This document shows, piece after piece, positions 29,201-37,977 of a DNA stretch of 64,000 nt. Each line of letters starts with the position of its first letter. Within the stretch, counting starts at the first letter, position 1. The translations under genes and the position numbers were made by a program. Source of the stretch: Apteryx mantelli (Eukaryota; Chordata; Aves; Apterygiformes; Apterygidae). The DNA lies in contig NC_089981.1 of assembly GCF_036417845.1 (NCBI RefSeq), positions 26,184,001 to 26,248,000 on the forward strand, written 5' to 3'. The notes beneath the pieces are model-generated. The model was not told where the DNA came from. It saw only the letters and a program-made list of their open reading frames with translations, and searched no databases.

Positions 29201-32200
29201 CAGGTCACCCTAATAGTATGAACATCATTGTCATGAAGCAACTTGTTTTGAGTTCCTCCTTTACTGAACAAGGTCTTATGCTCATTATTCATCATGGCCC
29301 TTGAAAAAGCAGGGCTGTAATCCAGCCTGCTTGCACTTTATTACAAGCATTCCTGGAGATCTCTGCCCAAGCTTCACAGAGGTGGCTCTTGTCACTTGTT
29401 GAGAAGAGATGCTTAAACAGCATCACGTAAACCTGACAATATGAAGTTCCAAACTCCATTTTAAAAGACAGCACAGTTCCCCCAAATCTGGTTGGCTTTT
29501 CAATTTTACCTCACCCTAGCTCTGAGCGCAAGTTCTGCTGATTTCAAAGGCATCTTATATCCTTGTCAAAATAAGCATATATTTTGAAATACTATAGTTT
29601 AATATTTTTTGTGGTTTCACAACTATGATATTGTGCCCACTTAGTTTATTATGCTTTCTTATATTACTGCTTTTCTAACAAAGATTTATGATCTCTTAAA
29701 CATTTTTCAATTGCCAATCGGTTACTTATCTTGGTTTGCTCACTCATGACTTGCACTTCTGATTTAGTAACTTGTTTCTTAGGAAAAACAAAGGAATAAC
29801 AGAACGGGTAATTTATATAATACAAAGTCCTTCTGCATGAAATGAGATACAGTCACTGAAGAACAGGTCTACTCTTGGAGCACAAAGAGGTAACTGCAAA
29901 GAAAGCATGCATTTGTATCCCATACAAAACTTACAATATTAACTCAGGGAGACATCTAACTTAAAGTTTCCTTGAACAAAAGTAAAAGCAAGTCAGTACA
30001 ATCAAGAACATGTCTGACTACTAAAACTACCATGCACTTTGACTTTTAAATGCTTGGTTTCTTAACCATCACATCAAACAAGTTGCTCCGCCAACTGAAT
30101 TTTGACCTCACTGTAATAAACTATTACCATCAATACCATATTAACTCTTGAAGATTTTTTTTTTGACTGATGTGGACCTTCATGTGGGTATTTTTCTGTA
30201 AAACATTAAGCATTTACTGGTGTTGGAATTCAGTATTTTATTAAGACTTATTTGTTGAACATAAATCACTAAAGACAGGTTTCCCTTCAGGATATTCATT
30301 ATTAGGTTCACCTGGACAGAAAAATTGAGGTATGAGAATTAATTTAGAGGAGTTATCTGAAAGTGATGAAGTTTTACGCAAGCTAGGCAGGTACAAGGTC
30401 CAGCTTTTTTCCTCAGTTCTTATGATTCTGTCTATTTACCAACTTTGGTCCAAAGACAGTTTCAGAGATCTCGACAGTCATTTGTAGAAACAAACCAAGA
30501 CTTTTCATGATCTTTTAACAGATGACACGTTTTAAAAGTTTTATGTAATTGTAGAAAACATTTCTGCCTGGAAGTTACTGAATTACCAGAAAGATCAATT
30601 ATTGCAAATGCTGCAAGTTTTATTCCGGACTGAGGAAGTAGAAAAAAACAAAGCAAAATCAGCAGTTTGGGGTAAGAACTTGCAAGATGCATTAACTAAA
30701 TCTATTCCCATTTCTTAAAGAGTAGAAGTTAAAATATTCAATTTTAAATTCATAAGTATAACTTTTGCTGTCAGCATTCTTGAATTTTTATGTTTTGTAA
30801 CTCACATAATTTCCACCGTGCACATTCTTTAGAATGCTTCCAGGTGTCCCTTTGACTACGGGAGAATTAATACAACAAACCTGAGGTCTCTGTGTACATT
30901 TTCTTGCATTGTCCTTCAACTAAGTCTTTGAAATGCCCATAATGACAAGTTTTTTGTGACATATAGGTTTCAGCAGGATGCAATACAGCCTTGAAACAAG
31001 GACAAAGATCTCATTACAACAGGATGCAAAATTTTCCTTTTTGAGATTCCTAGCTGAATGAGTAGGATGTAATTTTAATCCTTCGCTACTCAGATACTTC
31101 CAGTTAGCTGTAGATTTTCTGCTCTGATGCATCTCTTGAAATCAATCTTTAAGTACACATATTGTAAAAGACAAGTTTCCTTCTATAGTAATGGCAACCC
31201 ACAACATTAAAGCGCTGTAGCAGGCATGAAACTTTAATGCAAGAAAGTTTAAAATATTTACCTCTTAGTAGTTTTCAACAGTAGTGTGAAACTTACTTTC
31301 ATTAATAATTTGCTTTTCTGGTCCCAAATTGTTAATATACTTTCGGGTTTTGTTTGTTTGTTTTAAACTTAACATGAAAAACAGATTTATGAGGAGGAAA
31401 GTTAGAAGCTTTAACAGCTATGTAAACAAAATGTTAACTGTTGTCAATTGCTCTGATGAACATTAAAAAAAAAAGAAAACACACTCATCTTCATTGGATA
31501 CAAGAAACTAACACAAGATTTCTCTCATTTTATTTTAATTTCACATTTACTCCTACTACACCAAGCTTTTTTTGTTCCACTGAAATACACCAGACATTAC
31601 ATTGCTTCCTGAATTGCTTATATTTGAATAACACAATGCAAAGGTGAAGAGACCAAGTAATAAATCATGCACCTTTCATATGAAAAGCCCACATAAAACA
31701 TGTTCAGCTATATCTACATAGGCAGGGTTATAGGAGTTGAGGAAAAAAAAAAAAAAAAGGTTACTTCATCCTCTAGCAGTCTAGTCCCTGTTGCAAAAAA
31801 CATCTGTGGTAATCAGTTTGTCAGTACGTTGGAGAATAATTTTCATAGAGACATCTTGTCACAAGACTTGGGAAAGAAGCCGATAACTTACCTGATTGGT
31901 TGGTTTAAAAAAATAAAAAATAATAATAAAAATCAACCACCTAGTATTTCATGTATCCCCACATTAGTGCAAACCCCAGTTGAAAGACAGAACTAAAGCA
32001 GTTTGCATCTCCCTTCAGAAAGGTCAAAATGACTCTATTGTTCTAAGTGTTCAGAATATGTGTTGCCATAGCACAGCTTTCTTATGAAATGTGGGAAAGA
32101 GCAGTAGTTTCAGTCACACTCAACACCATGAAAAGAAGGTAGCAGAAACTCCTAAACAGAGCAGAACAGGTTGGGTTTTTCATTTTCTTTTAAAAAGACG

Positions 32201-35200
32201 TCTTTCACACACAGACAACAAGAAGCTCAATTTCCCAGAGTTTACAGGGATTTAAAAAGGGAACTTAAGAGTCTAGGTATTCCACTGTTTAAAGGATTTA
32301 ATAATCATGATTTTATTTAAGTAAGGACAATCATCAGTAATTTTTAAAGTGCGTCTCTAACATTATATTGCCAAAGTAAGCACATCAGAAATGAAAAAGC
32401 CTCATGTAATATTTTGGCCCATAAAAATATGGGATTATGAGAGAAAACAGTTAGTTTATCCCATTGCATCTAGGCAGGGCAACAAAACCTAATTCTTGCT
32501 ATCATAACCTCATCCTCCTTTAAAAACTTACACATGTGATGAGTTAGCATGAAATACTTGATACCTGATTCATTCTCCCTCTTCCTAGATTTGTCCTTCC
32601 CTTTCTTAAAAGAAATTAAAACGGGCCTTCTTAAGAAGTGATAGACTTGCATGTAAATCCTTTGCAAGAGTTTTGTTAAAGTAACATAAGGTATCTAAAA
32701 AGTCTTTTTGCCAGCTGGTGGTCCTGAAAGAGAACATGAAATCCACTACGCCCATTAAAGTAATACTCACTTGGCAAACCCAAATACAAGGAACTGAATA
32801 ATTCTGCACTTTAAGCAAGCAAGGATTACAGTAACAAATTTCTTTGCATGATTTGTACATCTTTGAAAGCTATTTATCCTCTTTACCAAATAAAGCAGAT
32901 CTAAGAAAAGAGCTACTTCTTGGTCAACAAGCTAGAGCAACCCTCAAGAGCAAAGGGAGTTGTACTGGTATCAACTGCTATATTTGTAGAGTAAGTTTAT
33001 CTCATATAGTAGAGAGGTTCATACATAACAATAAGTTTTTATTTGAATAAGATTATCTTTCTTCAAACCCTTCTGCCTCTGCATTCAGGGACACACTTCT
33101 CAAAAGCTTCTGAAAACAGTGTTTCAGTGTTGGTTAGAACAGAAATCAAAAGCTTTTGGAGATGTCACATCTCTAATCACAACTGATAGGAGTTCTGTCC
33201 GCCCACCAGCCTTGCATTTAGCTCTATGAAGCCAGGGCAAGGGGGAATGAAAATCCAGAGTATTCACTATTAGGTAGGCCAAATGTCCAGTTCAACCAAT
33301 CAGACTTACTGAAGAGAAACTCAAGGTATTACAACACTTCTAACTAAAATTATTTTGAATTACTTTATCTCCTTTATACGAAACAAGTATGAAATGGGTT
33401 CTACAGAAGAGCTAATGTAGATGACTTTTAACCTTGAGTAAAGAAATTTAAGCCTGTTCACTTCATTGCTGAAGGTAAGATTGAACCAAAATGTCAGATG
33501 CAAACTCTTCAAACTACCTGCCTAACACTGCAAATTCGTGGCTGAGTATCTGGTCCTGCTAACCCATAGATTACACACACACAAAGCATACCCATACATT
33601 TCCTTGGGAAAAAAAGTAACAAAAAAAAAGTTTGCACATAGCAGATACAGGACAGGTAATTTAATTGCTTCTAGGCACCTAGCCACATCTTTAAATATCT
33701 CAGTAAAAGAGCAGACTGGCCTGCTGAAGGTCCTTTGTCAAAAACAAACTGCAATTACAGATGCCCTTTCAAATGATCAAACCAGAACCAGGTTTAAATG
33801 TAACGCTAGTTCAGACCCCATGATTAATTGCCATACACCTGTAGCCCTTCAAGACCAATCAAGTTAGGCTCCCTTATTTGAAAGCCTATGATAGCTTTTT
33901 AATATTTTTTTTTCTTTACAGGACTAACTAAATGATGCAAAAAACAAAGGAAAAAAGTTATTTCAGATAAAAAACAATAAATAACTTACTGGATGGTCCA
34001 CATTTCATACTGTGAAGTCTTCTGTTCTGAGATGAAGATATTGTAGCAGATGAAGCATTATAAACTGCCATTCTGAACTCCTTTCAAAAACAACAACAAT
34101 CCATTTAAATGGCTATAACTAAGATACTTCACTCATAGACTATGAGATTTTTAAATTAACCATTTTTAGTAAGCTCACTGCTCCTTACAGACTTATTAAT
34201 GAGTTGTCAATAAGCAACATTGTAAAGTAAAAAATATATAGTCATTCTATATTAAAGACTCCTGCAAAAGAGTATCAAAGCACATCATATCTGAGACAGC
34301 AGGCAGATTTTAAGCCAGTTAAGCCAAAACGCCTATAAAATTACGAAAACTGCATATACAAACACCCTCCTCTGTGCTCTTCACCATACTCTTCACTCCA
34401 ACAGTTACAGCCTCTATACCCTGGTACAAATATAATTCTCAGTATAAAAATCCTGCTGTTTTGGAAATCCTTATCATTAGTTTACCATTATTTTAAATGC
34501 TTTTATAGTATATACATGCAGAAATCACTAAACACCACCATAATTATTAACAGGATGTCCTGTAAGGCTATAAATTCATGCCCTGTTTTCAAGGATCCAA
34601 TCCAAAACACAATGAAATCAACAGGGAGGGTCTTCCACCAAATTCAATAAAGCCCATAATAGTTACCAAAATATTTTCTACCATCTTCCCCTCGACCTTT
34701 TTTGGTTGCTCTAACTTTGAAAAAAAACGTACAATGAAAATCTACAGATTGAATTCCTTTATGTTCCACAAAGACTTCTGCCTTCATCCATAGGCAGGAA
34801 GACATCTTGAGTTTTCTCATATTAGTTCTCAACACAGCAGTGAATGAAACTTTCTCTAATAAATTACCCTTTGGGATCTCAATGCTTCTAATCTATTTCA
34901 CCTTGTAAGCCCTTTCATAAACTCCGTTATGTCATGATACTGGGACTCCCCCTGCCCCTGCCAAGTGCTTCGTTCATATCTTCCGTTCTTGCCATATTCC
35001 ACTGTTAACCCAACTTCCACTCCATCCTTTGATCTTCCATCTATCAATGGTGCCAGGATGGCCTACAGTTAAAGGTACAATGCCTGAATGTAGGAGTTTC
35101 TTCCTGTCTTCTTGCAAGTGCAAAGTTTTAGCATGGTACTTACAATTTACCTTGGCTACCCCATGTACAGAGAAATGGAACTATGGATAAATCCAGTTAT

Positions 35201-37854
35201 TTATACACAGAGCTACTGCAGATATGTTTTTAGAAACTCTCTCAGAGATGCAGTTTTGAATGTCCAGACTCAAGGAAACTTGTGAACAAAGATAAGCCCA
35301 TCTCCAAAGGAGCATTTTAATAAGGGAAAGAAATAGGACAAGACCTGACCATCTCAAACTTGTTTAATATTATTTTCCATAGCATTTCTTTGAGAGGAAA
35401 CAGTACCAAAAATGACCAATTACATTCTTGTCATTATTCTATTCCTGTAAAACATAAAGTATTTCCACACCAGGTCTTGTAGAAAGTGTGCTTTAAGGAA
35501 ATAATATCAATTTTGTGTTTTTAGTGTGCACCAAACAACTAGAAATGTAGAAAATACTAAGCAGAATGGAGAGCAGAATCAGCACAGATATACAAAAGTG
35601 CTTTAAAGAATTCTTCAGAACTTAAATACTTACACTTCCCTAAAAAACAAACTAACTGCAAAAGTCAATTCAGCCTGTACCATCTACCTGAGAAAACAGA
35701 AGAGCAGATCTGCTGTGCCAGGTAAAAATAATCCTTTGAAATTTTGTTGTGATGCAATAATACTGCTATGCTCATGATAGGCATAGGCATACCTGCTAAT
35801 TATTATGCCTTTAATAAAAGACACATCTACACTATAAGTCGCTGTCTTTGTCCTAGAATTAGCTACATCTAGGGTGAGTAATATTTTTCCTCAAAGTAAC
35901 TTGAGCACTTCATTCCCCCCAAAACCAAAGACTTACGATAATGTTTTCCCTTATTAGAGAAGGATCTAATTATATTTACCAAAATTATTTTAACATGATC
36001 ATAGTTTACTTAATATAGTAACACACATGTTAAACATTTGATTCCTTCACCTGTTTCACTTCAGAAAAATAATTTTAAAGAGCAACTATATCCTTACAAG
36101 TCATATCAGTCAGCGGCACATTAGTTTGTAAAGTAGTTTTAAGAAAAATTCAGTGACAAAAATGTTATTTGACAACATACAGTGTTAGCTATATTTTGTA
36201 TGTAGACTGCTACAAATATCCGAGCAAAACTTTTCCTAAACAACTTTACAAAGAACACCAACTACATCTGCATAGTTTTGTCTAAGTACTTGGTTAAATT
36301 TATGGCATTTAATTTTCATGCCCTAGAGTTTTATCATTCAAATCCCTCAGCCCTGTGTATGATTCTGTAAAGCACTGGTAAACTAGCAGGTATTTCCCAC
36401 ATTCTAAGTACTTATCTAGATGTTTGACTGAGAACCAATTTTCAGAAGCTACATCATTAACTAAGTCTCTATGGACGTAACACTCTGCAGAGAGTTTCAC
36501 TACTGCCTCTAAGTGTCACTTTAGAAATTACCGCTTCCTCTTGAGGAAGCCTACTAAAAGCAGGAACATGTAAAAATGCCTTATACTTAGTTTTAGAAGG
36601 TTCAAATAGTTAGAACCACTACTCTTAATACTCTCATCACACTTCTCATCTTTAACTAACACTGATTTTTTTTTCCTCTCTTCTAAACGTATTTCTTACA
36701 AAAGACTGTGTTGAAAGATTTATCCTCAGTAACCCAGCACAGAAGGTAACAAATAACTTACTACGGTATCCTGAATTCTTGAAAATAAAAAATCCAATCG
36801 ACAAGCATTTAGTCTTATCGGTGGTTGCTTTTGTTGCCAGTCTGTAGTTACGTAGCACGCCTCTCTCTCCACTGCACTTCTCCAAGAAACAATGGAGAGA
36901 AAGTCGAGATAAAAGCAGATTTCTCCGTGGAGATGCAAGCGAGGGCTACAAAGCAAACTTTCCTTTTCCCACCCTCCAACCAGGGAGCGGGAACCATATA
37001 CCCTAATTACATTTCGGCAACACTGCATGAGTGATACAGCTGGGTTGCCAAGGTAGACCACGTCCAGAAGTCGGTACCAGGCTGCAGCAAGCCGATACCA
37101 TTACCTCACTTTGACAGAAAAATCCAGCAAATACTGCTGGGTAGGTCGTATCAGACCTCCGCTTCCCTCGAAAGAAGGACATTTGTACAATAGATAACTT
37201 TCTAAACGGGCTGAAGCTCTAGCTATTTCTCCCTTTGCTACGTAAGTGCTTTAAGCACCAAGTTTCCTTCTGGTCATGACCTTCTTCACAGCAGCGATAA
37301 AAACCCCACTCGACGCTGCGGGCAGGACAAGCCCTAGAGGATCACAAACGGTAAAACGGTCATCACAGACACCCACAGCATCGTGGCGAGGCATAAAGGG
37401 GCTCAGGCAAGGTGTCTCGGAAACCCAATTTTGGGACGAAAACAGGAACATCTCCAGGACCGGCGGGGCACCGCGGGGCGACGCCTCAGGCCGCACGGGA
37501 AGGGGCGACGCCGCCGCCACGCGACGCCAGCGCCGCCATCACGCACCCCAACGGCCGCGCAGGGGCCACCGCCCGCGGCCGCCTCCCGAGGGGGCACCGG
37601 CCGCCCCCCGCGCGGCCCTACCTGCGTCCCCCCTCTCCGCGGTCCGGGCAGCGGGCCGTCGCCGTCGAGCTGCGCCCTCGCGCCCCACGAGGACGGGGCT
37701 GAAAGGCAAAGGCGACAGGTTAGCGCCGCCGGGACGGACGGACGGACGGACGGACGCCCCGCCCGCCCCGCCACCATCCTCCCGCAGCCCCGCGGCGCTC
37801 ACCCGGCCGCAGGTAGGCGCACAGCAGCGCCCCGAGGAGCAGCCGGGCCTCCAT
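2224..37854 (-). CDS. OTOG: Otogelin, 5' half of the gene (20 exons, runs off the left edge)
   Basis: Otogelin is a large secreted glycoprotein of the tectorial membrane, otolithic membranes and cupulae; loss causes hearing and vestibular deficits. The joined coding exons (minus strand) are 37803-37854, 36762-36841, 33990-34080, 25183-25275, 24802-24956, 24319-24437, 23977-24182, 22300-22430, 21315-21421, 20296-20405, 19412-19537, 18371-18479, 17439-17485, 16373-16518, 9144-9276, 7938-8115, 6087-6211, 4400-4612, 2768-2933 and 2224-2298. All have GT donors and AG acceptors, and phase is continuous over 820 codons. Domains by residue: signal peptide 1-18, linker to about 70, EGF-like 72-105, VWD1 about 112-270 with GLCGNNN, C8 about 310-385, TIL1 about 388-445, VWD2 about 477-650 with GLCGTFN, C8 about 670-740, TIL2 from 742. 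The order matches the start of human otogelin (almost 3000 residues), so roughly the first quarter is present. OTOGL is the main alternative, but the exon-by-exon match is to OTOG. Introns not listed separately (introns 4-6, 8-13, 15 and 19) are 136 to 1028 bp and show nothing beyond simple sequence and the repeats listed here. Confidence 0.95.
2768..2933 (-). CDS. OTOG: OTOG exon 19 (TIL2 module)
   Basis: 166 nt, phase 1 in, phase 2 out. It reads [20 protein letters not shown], then [19 protein letters not shown] and CPSGMYLN. Human has LSCEASKEYSPCVAPCGRTC. The stretch between PE and DCVEGC is several residues shorter than in human. The acceptor is ggacag and the donor gtaggt. Confidence 0.93.
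3084..3149. repeat. Imperfect inverted repeat, MITE-like
   Basis: The left arm CAGATGTAAATC (3084-3095) and the reverse complement of the right arm (3138-3149) share TGTAAATC and flanking bases. The interior carries GAAGTCAGCGTGGTT, close to the right arm of the palindromic element at 62288-62338. It looks like an old non-autonomous DNA transposon remnant. The family cannot be named without a library search. Confidence 0.4.
4218..4239. repeat. (TA)n(CA)n microsatellite
   Basis: Six TA units are followed directly by five CA units, in OTOG intron 18. Confidence 0.9.
4400..4612 (-). CDS. OTOG: OTOG exon 18 (C8 domain after VWD2)
   Basis: 213 nt, phase 1 in, phase 1 out. It reads [52 protein letters not shown] and [11 protein letters not shown], an almost continuous match to human otogelin. 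The acceptor at 4613-4614 (tatatag) was chosen over a second one 12 nt further in (atgcag, exon starting at 4600), because human also has ASY at this point. Both keep the frame. The donor is gtaagt. Confidence 0.93.
4613..6086 (-). other. OTOG: OTOG intron 17
   Basis: 1.47 kb, AT-rich. No conserved coding or repeat feature was recognised. Confidence 0.6.
6087..6211 (-). CDS. OTOG: OTOG exon 17 (end of VWD2 to C8 linker)
   Basis: 125 nt, phase 2 in, phase 1 out. It reads [20 protein letters not shown], then [20 protein letters not shown], matching human [19 protein letters not shown] and DPCDVHLQA. A longer overlapping open frame is a shadow. The acceptor is weak and purine-rich (tataaaaaaag) and the donor is gtgggc. 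A stronger-looking ctccag lies 8 nt inside the exon but would break the frame. Confidence 0.9.
6212..7937 (-). other. OTOG: OTOG intron 16
   Basis: 1.73 kb. No additional exon, RNA gene or clear repeat was recognised. Confidence 0.6.
7938..8115 (-). CDS. OTOG: OTOG exon 16 (core of VWD2)
   Basis: 178 nt, phase 1 in, phase 2 out. It reads [18 protein letters not shown], then [17 protein letters not shown] and [18 protein letters not shown]. The GLCGTFNGN stretch is the VWD signature near the Ca-binding loop. It is nearly identical to human. The acceptor is ttaccag and the donor gtatga. Confidence 0.95.
9144..9276 (-). CDS. OTOG: OTOG exon 15 (VWD2)
   Basis: 133 nt, phase 0 in, phase 1 out. 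It reads [38 protein letters not shown] and PYTD, matching human [21 protein letters not shown]. The acceptor is cttgcag and the donor gtaagg. Confidence 0.95.
10340..10358. repeat. Poly-T tract (T19)
   Basis: An uninterrupted run of 19 T in OTOG intron 14. No retroposed body was recognised next to it. Confidence 0.9.
14240..14275 (+). repeat. Possible degraded CR1 3' tail
   Basis: GATCAGGTTCTTCCCAACCC resembles the GAGGTCCCTTCCAACC block near the 3' end of CR1 elements. The match is short and decayed. Confidence 0.25.
16263..16307 (+). other. G-rich tract, G-quadruplex candidate
   Basis: Several runs of three or more G (including GGGGG, GGGGGG and GGGGGGG) within 45 nt, on the strand opposite OTOG transcription. 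It lies about 65 nt into intron 14. The OTOG pre-mRNA is C-rich here. Confidence 0.6.
16373..16518 (-). CDS. OTOG: OTOG exon 14 (start of VWD2)
   Basis: 146 nt, phase 1 in, phase 0 out. It reads [38 protein letters not shown] and [11 protein letters not shown]. The [10 protein letters not shown] stretch is the classic VWD opening, and human has [21 protein letters not shown]. The acceptor is tgtcag and the donor gtaaag. Confidence 0.96.
17439..17485 (-). CDS. OTOG: OTOG exon 13 (VWC-like segment)
   Basis: 47 nt, phase 2 in, phase 1 out. It reads [17 protein letters not shown]; human has CTCTSGKWECSTAVCPA. It is a short exon bounded by atttcag and gtatgt. It contains an N-glycosylation sequon (NLT). 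Confidence 0.92.
18371..18479 (-). CDS. OTOG: OTOG exon 12 (end of TIL1, start of VWC-like segment)
   Basis: 109 nt, phase 1 in, phase 2 out. It reads [20 protein letters not shown], then [17 protein letters not shown], matching human [21 protein letters not shown]. The acceptor is tttgag and the donor gttagt. Confidence 0.93.
19412..19537 (-). CDS. OTOG: OTOG exon 11 (TIL1 module)
   Basis: 126 nt, phase 1 in, phase 1 out. It reads [20 protein letters not shown], then [20 protein letters not shown] and PHG. Cysteine spacing matches the TIL module of human otogelin (TYNECIACCPASCH). The acceptor is tttgtag and the donor gtaagt. Confidence 0.94.
19966..20012 (+). repeat. Degraded CR1 LINE 3' end
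   Basis: GATGGACAGACTAGATGATC followed by a TCTCTTTCAAACTTTC block resembles the conserved CR1 3' terminal region, with several substitutions. It sits in OTOG intron 10. Confidence 0.5.
20296..20405 (-). CDS. OTOG: OTOG exon 10 (C8 domain after VWD1)
   Basis: 110 nt, phase 2 in, phase 1 out. It reads [20 protein letters not shown], then [17 protein letters not shown]; human has [20 protein letters not shown] and GWRTQLRQC. The exon starts after gcataag. The downstream ggtcag, 5 nt further in, would shift the frame into a stop. Confidence 0.93.
21315..21421 (-). CDS. OTOG: OTOG exon 9 (C8 domain, first part)
   Basis: 107 nt, phase 0 in, phase 2 out. It reads [20 protein letters not shown], then [15 protein letters not shown]; human has [21 protein letters not shown]. 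The acceptor is attttag and the donor gtaagt. Confidence 0.94.
22300..22430 (-). CDS. OTOG: OTOG exon 8 (end of VWD1 to C8 linker)
   Basis: 131 nt, phase 1 in, phase 0 out. It reads [20 protein letters not shown], then [18 protein letters not shown]; human has GKLTDDVVEFVHSWQEQAP. The acceptor is gtttag and the donor gtttgg. Confidence 0.94.
22431..23976 (-). other. OTOG: OTOG intron 7
   Basis: 1.55 kb. An A-rich tract lies at 23640-23651. No exon or clear repeat was recognised. Confidence 0.6.
23977..24182 (-). CDS. OTOG: OTOG exon 7 (core of VWD1)
   Basis: 206 nt, phase 2 in, phase 1 out. It reads [39 protein letters not shown] and [19 protein letters not shown], then DDLETSYG. The GLCGNNN stretch is the VWD signature. 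It aligns residue by residue with human otogelin. The acceptor is gtttcag and the donor gtgagt. Confidence 0.96.
24319..24437 (-). CDS. OTOG: OTOG exon 6 (VWD1)
   Basis: 119 nt, phase 0 in, phase 2 out. It reads [20 protein letters not shown], then [18 protein letters not shown]; human has [21 protein letters not shown]. The acceptor is tggcag and the donor gtaatt. Confidence 0.95.
24802..24956 (-). CDS. OTOG: OTOG exon 5 (start of VWD1)
   Basis: 155 nt, phase 1 in, phase 0 out. It reads [40 protein letters not shown] and QSFSIQ. Human has VYNAGPERDSICRAWGQHH and [19 protein letters not shown]. The acceptor is tgttag and the donor gtaggg. Confidence 0.96.
25183..25275 (-). CDS. OTOG: OTOG exon 4 (EGF-like module)
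   Basis: 93 nt, phase 1 in, phase 1 out. It reads [19 protein letters not shown], then [12 protein letters not shown]; human has [20 protein letters not shown] and NATGPRCQ. It encodes an EGF-like cysteine pattern with a sequon (NAT). The acceptor is actcag and the donor gtgtgt. Confidence 0.95.
25276..33989 (-). other. OTOG: OTOG intron 3 (8.7 kb)
   Basis: The largest OTOG intron in the window. It holds an old repeat-like stretch at 25330-25400, A-rich runs (26397-26410, 27661-27675 and 31741-31758) and a candidate 33-nt microexon at 32771-32803. Longer open frames are not supported by a family match or by flanking splice signals. Confidence 0.65.
25330..25400. repeat. Possible old interspersed repeat fragment
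   Basis: GACCCAATTCTGCCACTGAA, followed by CAACTCCATGAATGAC and GGCTGAGCATCT, resembles decayed amniote elements built on the 'ttgacttcaatgg' core. The family is unknown. Confidence 0.3.
33990..34080 (-). CDS. OTOG: OTOG exon 3 (N-terminal linker)
   Basis: 91 nt, phase 0 in, phase 1 out. It reads [19 protein letters not shown], then [11 protein letters not shown]; human has SSWERRLHRAKCAPS, which anchors the exon. The acceptor is an AAGGAG tandem (NAGNAG), so a variant lacking the first Glu is possible. The donor is gtaagt. Confidence 0.88.
34081..36761 (-). other. OTOG: OTOG intron 2
   Basis: 2.68 kb, AT-rich. No repeats or additional exons were recognised. Confidence 0.55.
36762..36841 (-). 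CDS. OTOG: OTOG exon 2, predicted (N-terminal linker)
   Basis: 80 nt, phase 1 in, phase 0 out. It reads [16 protein letters not shown], then [11 protein letters not shown]. The main support is arithmetic: exon 1 ends in phase 1 and exon 3 starts in phase 0, so an exon of length 2 mod 3 is needed between them, and this one fits with a good donor (gtaagt) and a ctacag acceptor. This linker is poorly conserved and I see no clear similarity to human, so another exon could replace it. Confidence 0.5.
36842..37802 (-). other. OTOG: OTOG intron 1
   Basis: 0.96 kb. The half near exon 1 is very GC-rich and belongs to the promoter CpG island; the other half is ordinary. It contains a (GACG)6 tract at 37733-37756. 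Long open frames on both strands reflect GC content. Confidence 0.55.
37733..37756. repeat. (GACG)6 tetranucleotide repeat
   Basis: Six perfect GACG units inside OTOG intron 1, about 50 nt past the exon 1 donor, in the CpG island. Confidence 0.95.
37803..37854 (-). CDS. OTOG: OTOG exon 1 (start codon and signal peptide)
   Basis: 52 coding nt from ATG at 37854-37852, ending in phase 1 at donor gtgagc. It reads [17 protein letters not shown], a short basic start followed by a hydrophobic core typical of a secretory signal peptide, as required for otogelin. Base +4 is G. It lies in a CpG island. Confidence 0.8.
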
Positions 37855-37965
37855 GCGGGCGGCAGCGGCTTCCCACGGGGCAGCGGCGCCGGCCGCTACC
37901 TGCGCCCCGAGCTCCTGCCCGCCCCGCGGGCGGAGTCTGCCCGCCCCGGCTCCGCCCGCCCCCGC

Positions 37966-37977
37966 CCGCCATCTTGG
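37966..37977 (-). promoter_or_regulatory. OTOG: YY1-type motif (CCAAGATGGCGG)
   Basis: On the minus strand the sequence reads CCAAGATGGCGG, matching the known YY1 core AAGATGGCGGC except at the final base. It lies about 115 nt upstream of the OTOG ATG. YY1 sites of this form often lie near start sites of CpG-island promoters. Function is inferred. Confidence 0.55.

Noticed and set aside
37034..37048. RFX X-box-like half site (GTTGCCAAGG) in OTOG intron 1
   Set aside because: The second half does not match the palindromic X-box well enough to claim a site.
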